64,000 bases of DNA from Streptomyces zhaozhouensis (lineage in GTDB: Bacteria; Actinomycetota; Actinomycetes; Streptomycetales; Streptomycetaceae), in NCBI RefSeq assembly GCF_900230195.1, contig NZ_OCNE01000006.1, positions 62,001-126,000 of the forward strand, written 5' to 3'. The notes beneath the pieces are model-generated. The model saw only the letters and a program-made list of their open reading frames with translations, did no database searches and was not told where the DNA came from. Of the stretch, positions 47,860 through 55,226 are shown piece after piece. Every line of letters begins with the position of its first letter. The first letter of the stretch is position 1. Position numbers and translations under genes: made by a program.

Positions 47860-47903
47860 TTCCCAAGCTCAGAGCGCGAGTTCGATTCTCGTCGCCCGCT
47901 CTT
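47860..47903 (+). other. att copy 1 (tRNA-Gly 3' part, 44/44 identical)
   Basis: Begins at TTCCCAAGC and runs through the acceptor end. The 5' half of the tRNA is absent, so this is not a tRNA gene. A GGCCCAGG...CCTGGGCC hairpin follows. It marks the right end of the 5.3-kb cassette that carries Rhs 1. Confidence 0.92.
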
Positions 47904-48000
47904 AGCGTGAAGGCCCAGGTCAGGGACATGATCCCCAGCCTGGGCCGTTGTGTTGTCTAGTCCGATGCACGAGCCGTGTGCCAAATGGCCCGGCGGTGGG

Positions 48001-48663
48001 TCAGTTTGGCTCCCCATCCGCAGGCATCGGAAGCGGTTCATGGTGATGCCACAACAGGTGTTTGTCGTCATGCCGCAGCTCCGCGTCGCCCCACTCAACG
48101 CGCACCACACCCCGTTCCATCGAACAGGCGTAGGCCAGGAGAACCAGCCTGGTGTCCGGACTGATCCGGAGAAGATCCCGGTGAACCTCGGCCTCCCGAA
48201 GCTCGTCCAGCCCCAGATCCAACTCTGCCTGCACAGGCTCCGGGCCATGCCGGCGAATCAGGTCGGCCCGGAACCCGGTCGCGCGGCGGAGATGCGCCTC
48301 CGTTACGGGCACGTCCTTCTTTGCATACCGGAGGGGGTAGAGGAGATAGCCTGCGACGATCATGACCGTTCGCCCCTGGAGACGGGCAGGGGCTGCCTCC
48401 GGCAGATTCTCCAGGCCAGCGGTCAACTCCTCGTACTGCGCAGCGTACAGGCCGTGCCCGTACGCCTCCAGAGTCTGCGTCCCCACTCCCTGATGTCCGT
48501 GCTTGGCCCGCTGGTGGGCTCGGACCAGACATCGCGGTATTTCGCGCGCCAGCGGTTCCGTCAAATCGTTGAAGATCTTGCGCGCCCACGTCACAGCAGG
48601 GCCTTGGTCCACAACGGCCTTCCCTCCCGCGCATACGACACTGTCAGGGACATACCACTTCAT
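48001..48663 (-). CDS. Hypothetical cytoplasmic protein
   Basis: A 220-residue reading frame from ATG 48663 (MKWYVPDSVVCAGG). It is mostly helical: IFNDLTEPLAREIPRCLVRAHQRAKHG, GHGLYAAQYEELTAGLENL, RTVMIVAGYLLYPLRYAKKD and LDLGLDELREAEVHRDLLRI, ending in a His-rich region WHHHEPLP. No family recognised with confidence. Codon bias fits a real gene. It is divergent from vapB, their starts 88 bp apart, so the VapB operator could affect both. No Shine-Dalgarno sequence is seen. Confidence 0.65.
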   Translation of the reverse strand: MKWYVPDSVVCAGGKAVVDQGPAVTWARKIFNDLTEPLAREIPRCLVRAHQRAKHGHQGVGTQTLEAYGHGLYAAQYEELTAGLENLPEAAPARLQGRTVMIVAGYLLYPLRYAKKDVPVTEAHLRRATGFRADLIRRHGPEPVQAELDLGLDELREAEVHRDLLRISPDTRLVLLAYACSMERGVVRVEWGDAELRHDDKHLLWHHHEPLPMPADGEPN

Positions 48664-48727
48664 GTATGACTTTGGCGGTTGGCGTCGCCAACGACAAGAG
48701 CGCGTCTCTCCACCTCGAAGCGCGGAG

Positions 48728-48753
48728 ATATGGTTCAGGTACCATAACCATAT
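48728..48753. promoter_or_regulatory. Operator palindrome overlapping the vapB start codon
   Basis: ATATGGTT-N10-AACCATAT with GGTACC at its exact centre; 22 of 26 positions are symmetric. The right arm covers the first two bases of the vapB ATG. A ribbon-helix-helix antitoxin would bind such a site and autoregulate. Confidence 0.75.
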
Positions 48754-48991
48754 GGCTTTGAAGAAGACGACCGTCATGGTCGACGAGGAAGATCTCGCGC
48801 TGATCAAGGAAGCCGCCGCGCGGGAGGGCCGGCCCGAGTCGGAGTACTTCCGGGAGGCGTTCCACGTCGCGGCCCTGCGTACCCGGCGTTGGGACGACGA
48901 CTGGGACATTCCTCGCCTGGACTTCGGCGGACCGGTCACCGACGAGGACATCGACCGAGCGGTCTCGGACGGCGTGGCGGACGCCGAATGA
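48752..48991 (+). CDS. vapB: VapB-type ribbon-helix-helix antitoxin
   Basis: A 79-residue protein. Residues 1-45 are a ribbon-helix-helix DNA-binding domain (MALKKTTVMVDEEDLALIKEAAAREGRP then ESEYFREAF). The C-terminal ~35 residues (TRRWDDDWDIPRLDFGGPVTDEDIDRAVSD) are the flexible toxin-wrapping tail. The stop overlaps the toxin ATG (ATGA). No Shine-Dalgarno sequence is seen, because the operator occupies that position. Confidence 0.87.
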   Translation: MALKKTTVMVDEEDLALIKEAAAREGRPESEYFREAFHVAALRTRRWDDDWDIPRLDFGGPVTDEDIDRAVSDGVADAE

Positions 48992-49422
48992 TCGTCGTCG
49001 GCGACACGTCCGGCCTGGTGGCCGCCCTCAACACCTCGGATCCCGAGCACAAGTCGGCCCGCACCGCCATGCGCCAGGCCGCGCTCACCGTCGTGTCACC
49101 ACTGGTGATCCTGGAGATCGAGCACATCACCACGCGCAACGTCGACCGCGAGGCAGCGCATACCGTCAACGACTGGTTGTTGGCACAGGAGCGGACCGGC
49201 CGTGTTGCCGTTCCCGGGCTGTCCGCCGACGCCCTGCGCAAGGCCCGCAAGGTCCAGGCCCGCTACGCGGCCCTGCGACTCGACCTCACCGACGCGGTGA
49301 ACGTCGTCCTGGCCGAAGCTTACGACACCGAGACCGTCCTGACCCTCGACCGCCGCGACTTCAGGGCCATCACCCCACTCACCGGCAACCACGCCTTCCG
49401 GCTGCTGCCCGACGACCTGTAG
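48988..49422 (+). CDS. vapC: VapC-type PIN-domain ribonuclease toxin
   Basis: A 144-residue PIN domain with its acidic metal-binding residues in order: Asp6 (GDTSGL), Glu43 (ILEIEHI), Asp102 (LTDAVNVVLA) and Asp121/Asp124 (LDRRDF). It should cleave specific RNAs when VapB is degraded. Complete and coupled to vapB by ATGA. It sits in the 1.7-kb cassette between att copies 1 and 2, with the next arm motif 16 bp after its stop. Confidence 0.9.
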   Translation: MIVVGDTSGLVAALNTSDPEHKSARTAMRQAALTVVSPLVILEIEHITTRNVDREAAHTVNDWLLAQERTGRVAVPGLSADALRKARKVQARYAALRLDLTDAVNVVLAEAYDTETVLTLDRRDFRAITPLTGNHAFRLLPDDL

Positions 49423-49437
49423 CTGCCCGGAGCCTCC

Positions 49438-49455
49438 GTGCCAGACGCGTGCCAG
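49438..49455 (+). repeat. GTGCC arm-like motif 2
   Basis: GTGCCAGACGCGTGCCAG, the same 11-bp-period pair as at 47743, 111 bp before att copy 2 and 16 bp after the vapC stop. Confidence 0.7.
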
Positions 49456-49566
49456 AAGGCTCAGGGAACCACGGCCGATCACGGGGCACTGCCAAGCCCG
49501 CAGAGCACCCGATTGAGGTCACGTTTATACAGGTCAGGTGGTACGCCGGGCCGTTCCGTACGGTGA

Positions 49567-49609
49567 TTCCCAAGCGCAGAGCGCGAGTTCGATTCTCGTC
49601 GCCCGCTCT
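49567..49609 (+). other. att copy 2 (tRNA-Gly 3' part, one mismatch)
   Basis: 43 bp matching the tRNA from the anticodon loop, with a single T-to-G change in the old anticodon stem. It is followed by a perfect GCCCAGGTC-3-GACCTGGGC hairpin and CTGTTCTTT, and by a leader resembling the one after the intact tRNA. Confidence 0.9.
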
Positions 49610-49680
49610 CACGGTTAAAGCCCAGGTCAGCGACCTGGGCCCTGTTCTTTGTGCCCCCATGTACCCGACCGTCTCAGAAC

Positions 49681-49761
49681 GAGTACCTTGTCCGGGACGA
49701 GGTCACCGGCGCGGAAGTCACCGCGGACCGGGGAAGGTCGTGGTTCCGGTGTCCGGGCTGA
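49681..49761 (+). pseudogene. Orphan 3' end of an Rhs toxin gene (26 codons)
   Basis: The frame reads EYLVRDEVTGAEVTADRGRS then WFRCPG and a stop, matching the last 26 residues of Rhs toxin 1 with three changes. It has no start codon and follows directly on att copy 2, terminator and leader. The rest of the Rhs gene, about 4.4 kb, is missing. It is the scar of an internal deletion, kept next to its immunity gene. Confidence 0.88.
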
Positions 49762-50129
49762 GCCGGTTGAACCAGAGGGTCACCGAGGCTGTGGCATCGT
49801 ACGAGCGGTCGCCGGCCCTGGCCTCCCTGCTGGGAACAGTGCCCCACGTGCGGGGTGCTGACAGGGACATCCCCGTCGACTCGCTGTGCCACACCTACCG
49901 CCGAAGGCGGAACCGGCTTCCCGCCGGCTCGCCGTTGCGGCAGGAGGTCGAGGCTCTGCTGCACAGGCTCGACGAACTCGACGGCGCTCCGGTGAAGCTG
50001 GTGACCGCCACGGGTGGTTCGGGCGCGACGACCCTGGTCCTGCTCGATCGACGTATGGGCAAGGTGCTCTTCTGGTCGCCCATGTGGGTCGCGGGGCAGG
50101 TGTATTGGCCACGTTTGGATCTTCGCTGA
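49749..50129 (+). CDS. Orphan immunity protein, paralogue of the Rhs 1 immunity candidate
   Basis: About 126 residues from GTG 49749 (GTG 49740 possible). It is closely similar to the protein at 47245-47595 (LNQRVTEAVASYERSPALASLL, LRQEVEALLHRLDELDGAPVKLVTATGG), with a 9-residue C-terminal extension QVYWPRLDLR-type. The toxin it once accompanied is reduced to a 26-codon tail, but this gene is intact, as expected if it protects against related toxins from neighbours. Confidence 0.72.
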   Translation: MSGLSRLNQRVTEAVASYERSPALASLLGTVPHVRGADRDIPVDSLCHTYRRRRNRLPAGSPLRQEVEALLHRLDELDGAPVKLVTATGGSGATTLVLLDRRMGKVLFWSPMWVAGQVYWPRLDLR

Positions 50130-50576
50130 TCAGGGGGCGGCTCCCCCAGCCCTGCGGCTGGAAGGAGGGGACCCTACGACGCGGTACATCGCGAGGCGCC
50201 GGATCGCTGCTCGTACGTTGGGGGCGTTCCCGGACGAAGCCTGGGGAGGTCATGCCCCCGCGAAGATCCGAACGAGACGACCCGGCCTTGGACTTCGCCG
50301 CTTCGATCAACCCCAGGCCCTCCACGAACGGGGCGGCGGGAGGGTCCCGGAGCCGCTGCGTGTGTGTCTTCACCAAGTGGAGCAGCGGCTCCGGTTGGCC
50401 GTGGGAGAGTCCGTCGGCCGGCGTCCTCGCGTGCGGGATGACGCGGTTGTCGTGGGCTGCGCCGGCCAGGTGCCTGCCGTTGCGCGGGCGGCGAGTTCGG
50501 CGGGCAGGTCCCGCGTGACGCGCCCCCTCAGGACCCCTGGGTTCACCGGCGGCGTCCGGTTCCGGCCGGCGGGTTC
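50130..50576. other. 447-bp spacer without a recognisable gene
   Basis: The stretch lies between the orphan immunity gene and the convergent permease gene. Short open frames exist, including one from ATG 50253 with a GGGGAGG upstream, but they show no family pattern and their composition is not clearly coding. It may contain gene debris. Confidence 0.5.
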
Positions 50577-53147
50577 CTACTGGGCGTTGATCGACTGGAG
50601 CATGTTGAGTCGGGCGGCCCGACGGGCCGGCCAGATGGCGGCCAGAACCCCGATGGCCAGGGCCGTCAGCAGGAAGAGTCCGAGGCTGACCCAGGGCAGG
50701 ACCGTTTCGTATGTCGCCAGGGAGGACTTGGTGAGGTTGCCGCTGGCCCAGGCGATGAAGATGCCGAGGCCGATGCCGAGGACGGCGCCGAAGAGGCAGA
50801 TCACGACGGACTCCAGGCGCACCATCTGCCGGATGTCGGTGCGGTCGAGGCCGATGGCGCGGAGCAAGCCGATCTCGCGGGTCCGCTCGAAGACGGACAT
50901 GGCGAGGGTGTTGACGACACCGAGCACCGCGATCAGGACGGACATGCCGAGCAGTCCGTAGATCATGTTGAGAAGGCCGGCGATGCCGCCGGCCTCTTCC
51001 TGGGTGATCTCCTCCCGGGTCTGCACCTGGAGCAGCGGGCTGTTGTCCAGGGCCTGCCGGATGTCCAGGTCGAGGCCGGCGGCCTGACCGGACTCGGCCT
51101 TGACGTAGACGCTGTCGTACGTGTCGGACGAGCTGTGGGGCATGACCTGGTCCAGGGTGCCCAGCGCGCCGTCGATGGCGCGGTTCTCCTGGTAGACACC
51201 GACGATCGTCAGCCGCTGCACCTGGGCATCGCTGTCGCCGCCCAGCTCGGCGTCCACCGTGTCGCCGTGGGACAGGCCGGCCCGCTCGGCCAGGTCCTCG
51301 GAGATCGCGATCCGGCCGGGGCCGACGGCGTCGGGGGAGCCGCTGGTGTAGGTCAGGTCAGTGACGTTCCGGAGCTGCGCGGGGTCGGCGCCGGTGATCG
51401 TGGTGAACTCGCCGTTCAGGTCCAGCGGCGCGGTGACGAGGGCGGCCGTGTCGGCGACGCCCGGCACGTTCTCGACGCGGTCGCCGAGTTCGGTGTCCAG
51501 GCCCTCGCGGATGGAGACCTTGTAGTCGGCGGTCAGCCCCTCGACAGCCCCCTTCTCGATGGCCTTCTCGGTGGAGGTGCCGGCCACGCTCAGGCCGGTG
51601 ATGAGAGTGAGGCCGATCATTAGGGCGGAGGCGGTGGCGGCGGTACGGCGGGGGTTGCGCAGCGCGTTCTCGGTGGCGAGCTTGCCGTTGGCGCCGAAGA
51701 GCCGGGTGGTGAACCAGCCGGCGAGCGAGACCAGGGGCCGCGACAGCAGCGGCGCGAGCATGATCACGCCGATCAGGAGGATCACGGAGCCGAACATCGC
51801 GATCATGAAGTCGCCCTCGTCGCCGCTGTCCAACCTGTGGACGTTCAGCATCACCAGCACGCCCACGCCGGTCACGGCGCCACCGAGCCCGTTGCGGATC
51901 GTCATGGAGCGGGCCGGCGGTGCCTGGTCGACGGTGCTCAGCGCCTCGACCGGAGGGATCTTCGCGGCCTTGCGCGCCGGCAGCCAGGCGGCGAAGACGG
52001 TGACGCCGACGCCGACCACGAGCGACCACAGGAGCGCGCCGGTGGAGACCACCAGGGAGCCGTCGGGCAGACCGGCGCCGCCGGCGTTGAGGAGCGGGCG
52101 CATACCGGTGGCGATGCCGAGGCCGATGGCGAACCCGGCGACGGAGGCGACGAGTCCGAGGAGGGTGGCTTCGACGAGGACCGAACGCACGACCTGCCGG
52201 CGGGTGGCGCCGACGGCGCGCATCAGGGCGACCTCGCGGCTGCGCTGGGCGATCAGCATGGAGAAGGTGTTGGCGATGATGAAGACGCCGACGAAGAGCG
52301 CGATCCCGGCGAAGATCAGCAGCATCTGGGTCATCGCCCGGGTGGCCTCGGTGATCTGCCGGGCCTGGTCCTCCGCGAGCTGGGCGCCGCTGGTGGCCTC
52401 TGCCCCCTCGGCGGGCAGCAGGTCGCGGATCTCGGTGGTCAGGGTCTCCTCGTCGGTGCCGGGCGTGGAGCTCACCAGCAGTTCGTCGAACTGCCCGTCG
52501 TGGAGGAAGAGCTGCTGGGCGGTCGGGGTGTCGAAGAGGACGAGGGAGCCGCCGGCGTTCACGCGCGGGTCGTCGGTGGAGACGGTGCCGACCAGGGTCT
52601 TCTCCAGGGCGGGACCGTCGGTGGCGAAGCGGACCGTGTCGCCGATCCGGTAACCGGACTCGTCGGCGGTGCGGTCGGCCAGGGCGATCTCGTCCTCGGC
52701 GGCGGGCCCGCGACCGGCGGTGATCGGGAAGCGGCTGTCCTGGCCGTCCGCCTCGTCGGCGGCGTAGTTGGTGGCCAGGTTCTGCCAGAAGTACTCCACG
52801 TTCAGCGGGTTGCCGTCCTTGTCGGCGAGGGTGGCCCAGCCGTTGACTGTGGGGTGGACGGAGGCGACGCCGGGCAGGGCGCGGATCTCGTCCGCGAGGT
52901 CGCTGGTGAGGGCGGTTCTGCGGCCCTCCTCGTCCTCGTCACGGTCGTCGCCCGGCACGTACTCGGCCGTCACGGACACGGCGACGCCCTGGAGGTTCCG
53001 GCTGGAGGCATCGCGGAAGGCCTGGGCGACCGTGTCGCCGAAGACGAGGGTGCCGGAGACGAAGGCCACTCCGAGCATGACTGCGAGGGTGGTCATGGCC
53101 AGTCGGGCTTTGTGCGCGAAGACGTTGCGCAGAGCGGTACGCAGCAT
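50577..53147 (-). CDS. FtsX/MacB-type ABC transporter permease
   Basis: An 856-residue permease with two FtsX modules. Helix 1 (KARLAMTTLAVMLGVAFVSGTLVFGD) is followed by a ~230-residue extracytoplasmic MacB_PCD-like domain and three helices (LLIFAGIALFVGVFIIANTFSMLIAQR...). A second set repeats the plan: ALRNPRRTAATASALMIGLTLITGLSVAG, another large outer domain, then three C-terminal helices ending RRAARLNMLQSINAQ. Such permeases with a single ATPase remodel or expel lipid-like or peptide substrates. The ATPase gene is 69 bp upstream. Confidence 0.92.
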   Translation of the reverse strand: MLRTALRNVFAHKARLAMTTLAVMLGVAFVSGTLVFGDTVAQAFRDASSRNLQGVAVSVTAEYVPGDDRDEDEEGRRTALTSDLADEIRALPGVASVHPTVNGWATLADKDGNPLNVEYFWQNLATNYAADEADGQDSRFPITAGRGPAAEDEIALADRTADESGYRIGDTVRFATDGPALEKTLVGTVSTDDPRVNAGGSLVLFDTPTAQQLFLHDGQFDELLVSSTPGTDEETLTTEIRDLLPAEGAEATSGAQLAEDQARQITEATRAMTQMLLIFAGIALFVGVFIIANTFSMLIAQRSREVALMRAVGATRRQVVRSVLVEATLLGLVASVAGFAIGLGIATGMRPLLNAGGAGLPDGSLVVSTGALLWSLVVGVGVTVFAAWLPARKAAKIPPVEALSTVDQAPPARSMTIRNGLGGAVTGVGVLVMLNVHRLDSGDEGDFMIAMFGSVILLIGVIMLAPLLSRPLVSLAGWFTTRLFGANGKLATENALRNPRRTAATASALMIGLTLITGLSVAGTSTEKAIEKGAVEGLTADYKVSIREGLDTELGDRVENVPGVADTAALVTAPLDLNGEFTTITGADPAQLRNVTDLTYTSGSPDAVGPGRIAISEDLAERAGLSHGDTVDAELGGDSDAQVQRLTIVGVYQENRAIDGALGTLDQVMPHSSSDTYDSVYVKAESGQAAGLDLDIRQALDNSPLLQVQTREEITQEEAGGIAGLLNMIYGLLGMSVLIAVLGVVNTLAMSVFERTREIGLLRAIGLDRTDIRQMVRLESVVICLFGAVLGIGLGIFIAWASGNLTKSSLATYETVLPWVSLGLFLLTALAIGVLAAIWPARRAARLNMLQSINAQ

Positions 53148-53216
53148 GATGTCTCAGTCCTGGATCGTATGGCGGGGCCGCGCTCGCGCGGCGGGAGTCC
53201 GTGGGGCTGGCCGGCG

Positions 53217-53993
53217 TCAGGTGGTGCGGTCCTTGGCCTTGAAGAGGCCCATCCGGTCCAGGACGCTCTCCGCGGTGGGTCCCAGCAGTTCGTCGGTGAG
53301 GCGGCCGTCGGAGAGGAAGACGACTCGGTCGGCGTAGGCCGCGGCCACCGGGTCGTGGGTCACCATCACGACGGTCTGGCCCAACTCCCGGACGGACTCG
53401 CTCAGGAAGCCGAGGATCTCGGCTCCGGAGCGGGAGTCCAGGTTGCCGGTCGGTTCGTCGGCGAAGATGATCTCGGGCCGGGAGGCGAGGGCCCGGGCGA
53501 CGGCCACACGCTGCTGCTGGCCGCCGGAGAGCTGCGCGGGACGGTGGGAGAGCCGCCCGGAGAGGCCCACGGTGTCCACGATCGTGTCGAGCCACTGCCG
53601 GTCCGGCCTGCGCCGCGCGATGGTCATCGGCAGCGTGATGTTCTCCAGAGCGGTCAGCGTGGGCAGCAGGTTGAAGGCCTGGAAGACGAAACCGACGCTC
53701 TCACGCCGGAGTTTGGTGAGCTGGCGGTCGCCGAGAGTGGAGAGTTCCGTGTCACCGATGCGCGCCGAACCGGCGGTGATCGCGTCGAGCCCGGCCATGC
53801 AGTGCATCAGGGTCGACTTGCCCGAGCCGGAGGGGCCCATGATCGCGGTGAACCGGCCGCGCGCGAAACCGACCGAGACGCCGTCGAGGGCGACGACCCG
53901 GGTTTCGCCCTCGCCGTAGACCTTGCTCAACTGGGTGGCCTCGGCCGCGGCGACGGTGTGGACGCGGCCGGTGGCTGCTGGGTGCCTGTGCAT
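53217..53993 (-). CDS. MacB/LolD-type ABC transporter ATPase
   Basis: A 258-residue ATPase: Walker A GPSGSGKS, Q-loop VFQAFNLLPTLTALENI, signature LSGGQQQRVA, Walker B IIFADEPTGNLDS and switch His in VTHDP, the classic MacB/LolD set. ATG 53993 has CAGGAG 5 nt upstream. It pairs with the FtsX-type permease downstream. The two-component genes lie upstream on the same strand. Confidence 0.94.
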   Translation of the reverse strand: MHRHPAATGRVHTVAAAEATQLSKVYGEGETRVVALDGVSVGFARGRFTAIMGPSGSGKSTLMHCMAGLDAITAGSARIGDTELSTLGDRQLTKLRRESVGFVFQAFNLLPTLTALENITLPMTIARRRPDRQWLDTIVDTVGLSGRLSHRPAQLSGGQQQRVAVARALASRPEIIFADEPTGNLDSRSGAEILGFLSESVRELGQTVVMVTHDPVAAAYADRVVFLSDGRLTDELLGPTAESVLDRMGLFKAKDRTT

Positions 53994-54497
53994 GTCGGCT
54001 CCTGAGGAGTGCGGAAGCGGTTGGGCTGCTTCCATCCTCACGACGCCGCGCCCCGGAAACGTGGGCCTCAGGGCGTGGATACCGGGTCCCCGAAAAGGCA
54101 GGCACGGGGCGGTCCCTCCTCCTCGCTGCGGACGGTGGATCTGCCATCCGGCAGAGGAGGCCACCGCCGTCGTCCGCGCCGGGCCACCCGTGGGCGGCCC
54201 GTGGCCCGGGACGCGGGCGTGCGCGGCCCGGTCAACGGCGGCTGCTCGCCCAGCGCCTCTCAACTCGGGCTGGAGGATGGCCGGTCCGGGCCAGGGTGGC
54301 CGGTCTGCGGCGGGCGGTCAGCGGCGGCCGACACCTCCCGACGAGGCCACGACACCCGTCGACCGACCCGTGGTCGGGATGGTCGGTGTCGGGAGAGTCG
54401 GAGGGCGGCGTCGGCGCGGACCACCCCGGCTCGGCACGCCCACCGCACACGCCGGGGAAGCGTCCCCGGGGCTATCGCGCGCCCCGACCGTCCCGGC
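53994..54497. other. 504-bp gap between response regulator and ABC genes
   Basis: No gene is recognisable on either strand. It probably holds the promoter of the ABC genes and a response-regulator site. A small dyad CCGACC/GGTCGG with related GGTCGG repeats is seen near 54360-54390, close after the response-regulator stop, and may be a terminator or an operator. Confidence 0.5.
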
Positions 54498-55226
54498 TCA
54501 GGAGACCAACCCCGTCTGGTACGCCAGCACCGCGGCCTGGACGCGGCTCTCCGAGCCCGTCTTCTCCAGGATGGCGCTGACGTGGGTCTTCACCGTGCCC
54601 GCGCCGATGTCCAGGCGGCTCCCGATCTCCCGGTTGGCCAGGCCCTGCCCCAACAGGACGAGGACGTCCCGCTCCCGTTGGGTGAGGTTCCCCAGCAGTC
54701 GCGCGGCCGTCGGCGAGGCATCGGGGCTCGACGCGGGGTCCGGCACCCCGCGCGCGGTCCGCGGCGTGCCGGTTCCGCCCCTGAGCATGCGGGTGATGAC
54801 CGCTCCGGTGACGCCGGGCGAGAGGACCGAGTCCCCCACGGCGGCGGCCCGGACAGCGCTGACGAGTTCCTGCGGACCTTCGTCCTTGAGGAGAAAGCCG
54901 GCGGCGCCGGACCGCAGCGCGCGTAGCACGTTCTCCTCGTCGCCGAAGGTGGTGAGCATGACGACCTGCGGGCGGGGGTCGAGGGCGACCAGCCGCTCGA
55001 TCGCGGCGAGCCCGTCGAGTACGGGCATCCGGATGTCGACCAGCGCGACATCCGGACGGGTCTCGGCGGCGAGGCGCACCGCTTCCTCGCCGTTGGCGGC
55101 CTCACCGACCACCTCGACGCACTCGGCGTGCCGCAGGATCAGCCGCACGCCGTGGCGGATCATCTCCTCGTCGTCTGCGAGGAGCACGCGGATCGGGCGC
55201 TGGTCGTGAGCCGACGGCTCCGTCAT
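54498..55226 (-). CDS. NarL/LuxR-family response regulator
   Basis: A 242-residue regulator. The receiver domain (IRVLLADDEEMIRHGVRLIL) has the acidic pair Asp18/Asp19 and phospho-acceptor Asp64 (VALVDIRMP). The linker is Pro/Ser-rich. A C-terminal LuxR helix-turn-helix (LTQRERDVLVLLGQGLANREIGSRLDIGAGTVKTHV) binds DNA. The ATG overlaps the histidine-kinase stop (ATGA). It probably controls the ABC transporter genes downstream. Confidence 0.94.
   Translation of the reverse strand: MTEPSAHDQRPIRVLLADDEEMIRHGVRLILRHAECVEVVGEAANGEEAVRLAAETRPDVALVDIRMPVLDGLAAIERLVALDPRPQVVMLTTFGDEENVLRALRSGAAGFLLKDEGPQELVSAVRAAAVGDSVLSPGVTGAVITRMLRGGTGTPRTARGVPDPASSPDASPTAARLLGNLTQRERDVLVLLGQGLANREIGSRLDIGAGTVKTHVSAILEKTGSESRVQAAVLAYQTGLVS

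Noticed and set aside
50253..50518. Possible small gene from ATG 50253 with a GGGGAGG site
   Set aside because: The translation shows no family pattern, and its composition (many Trp, Cys and Arg late in the frame) looks non-coding.
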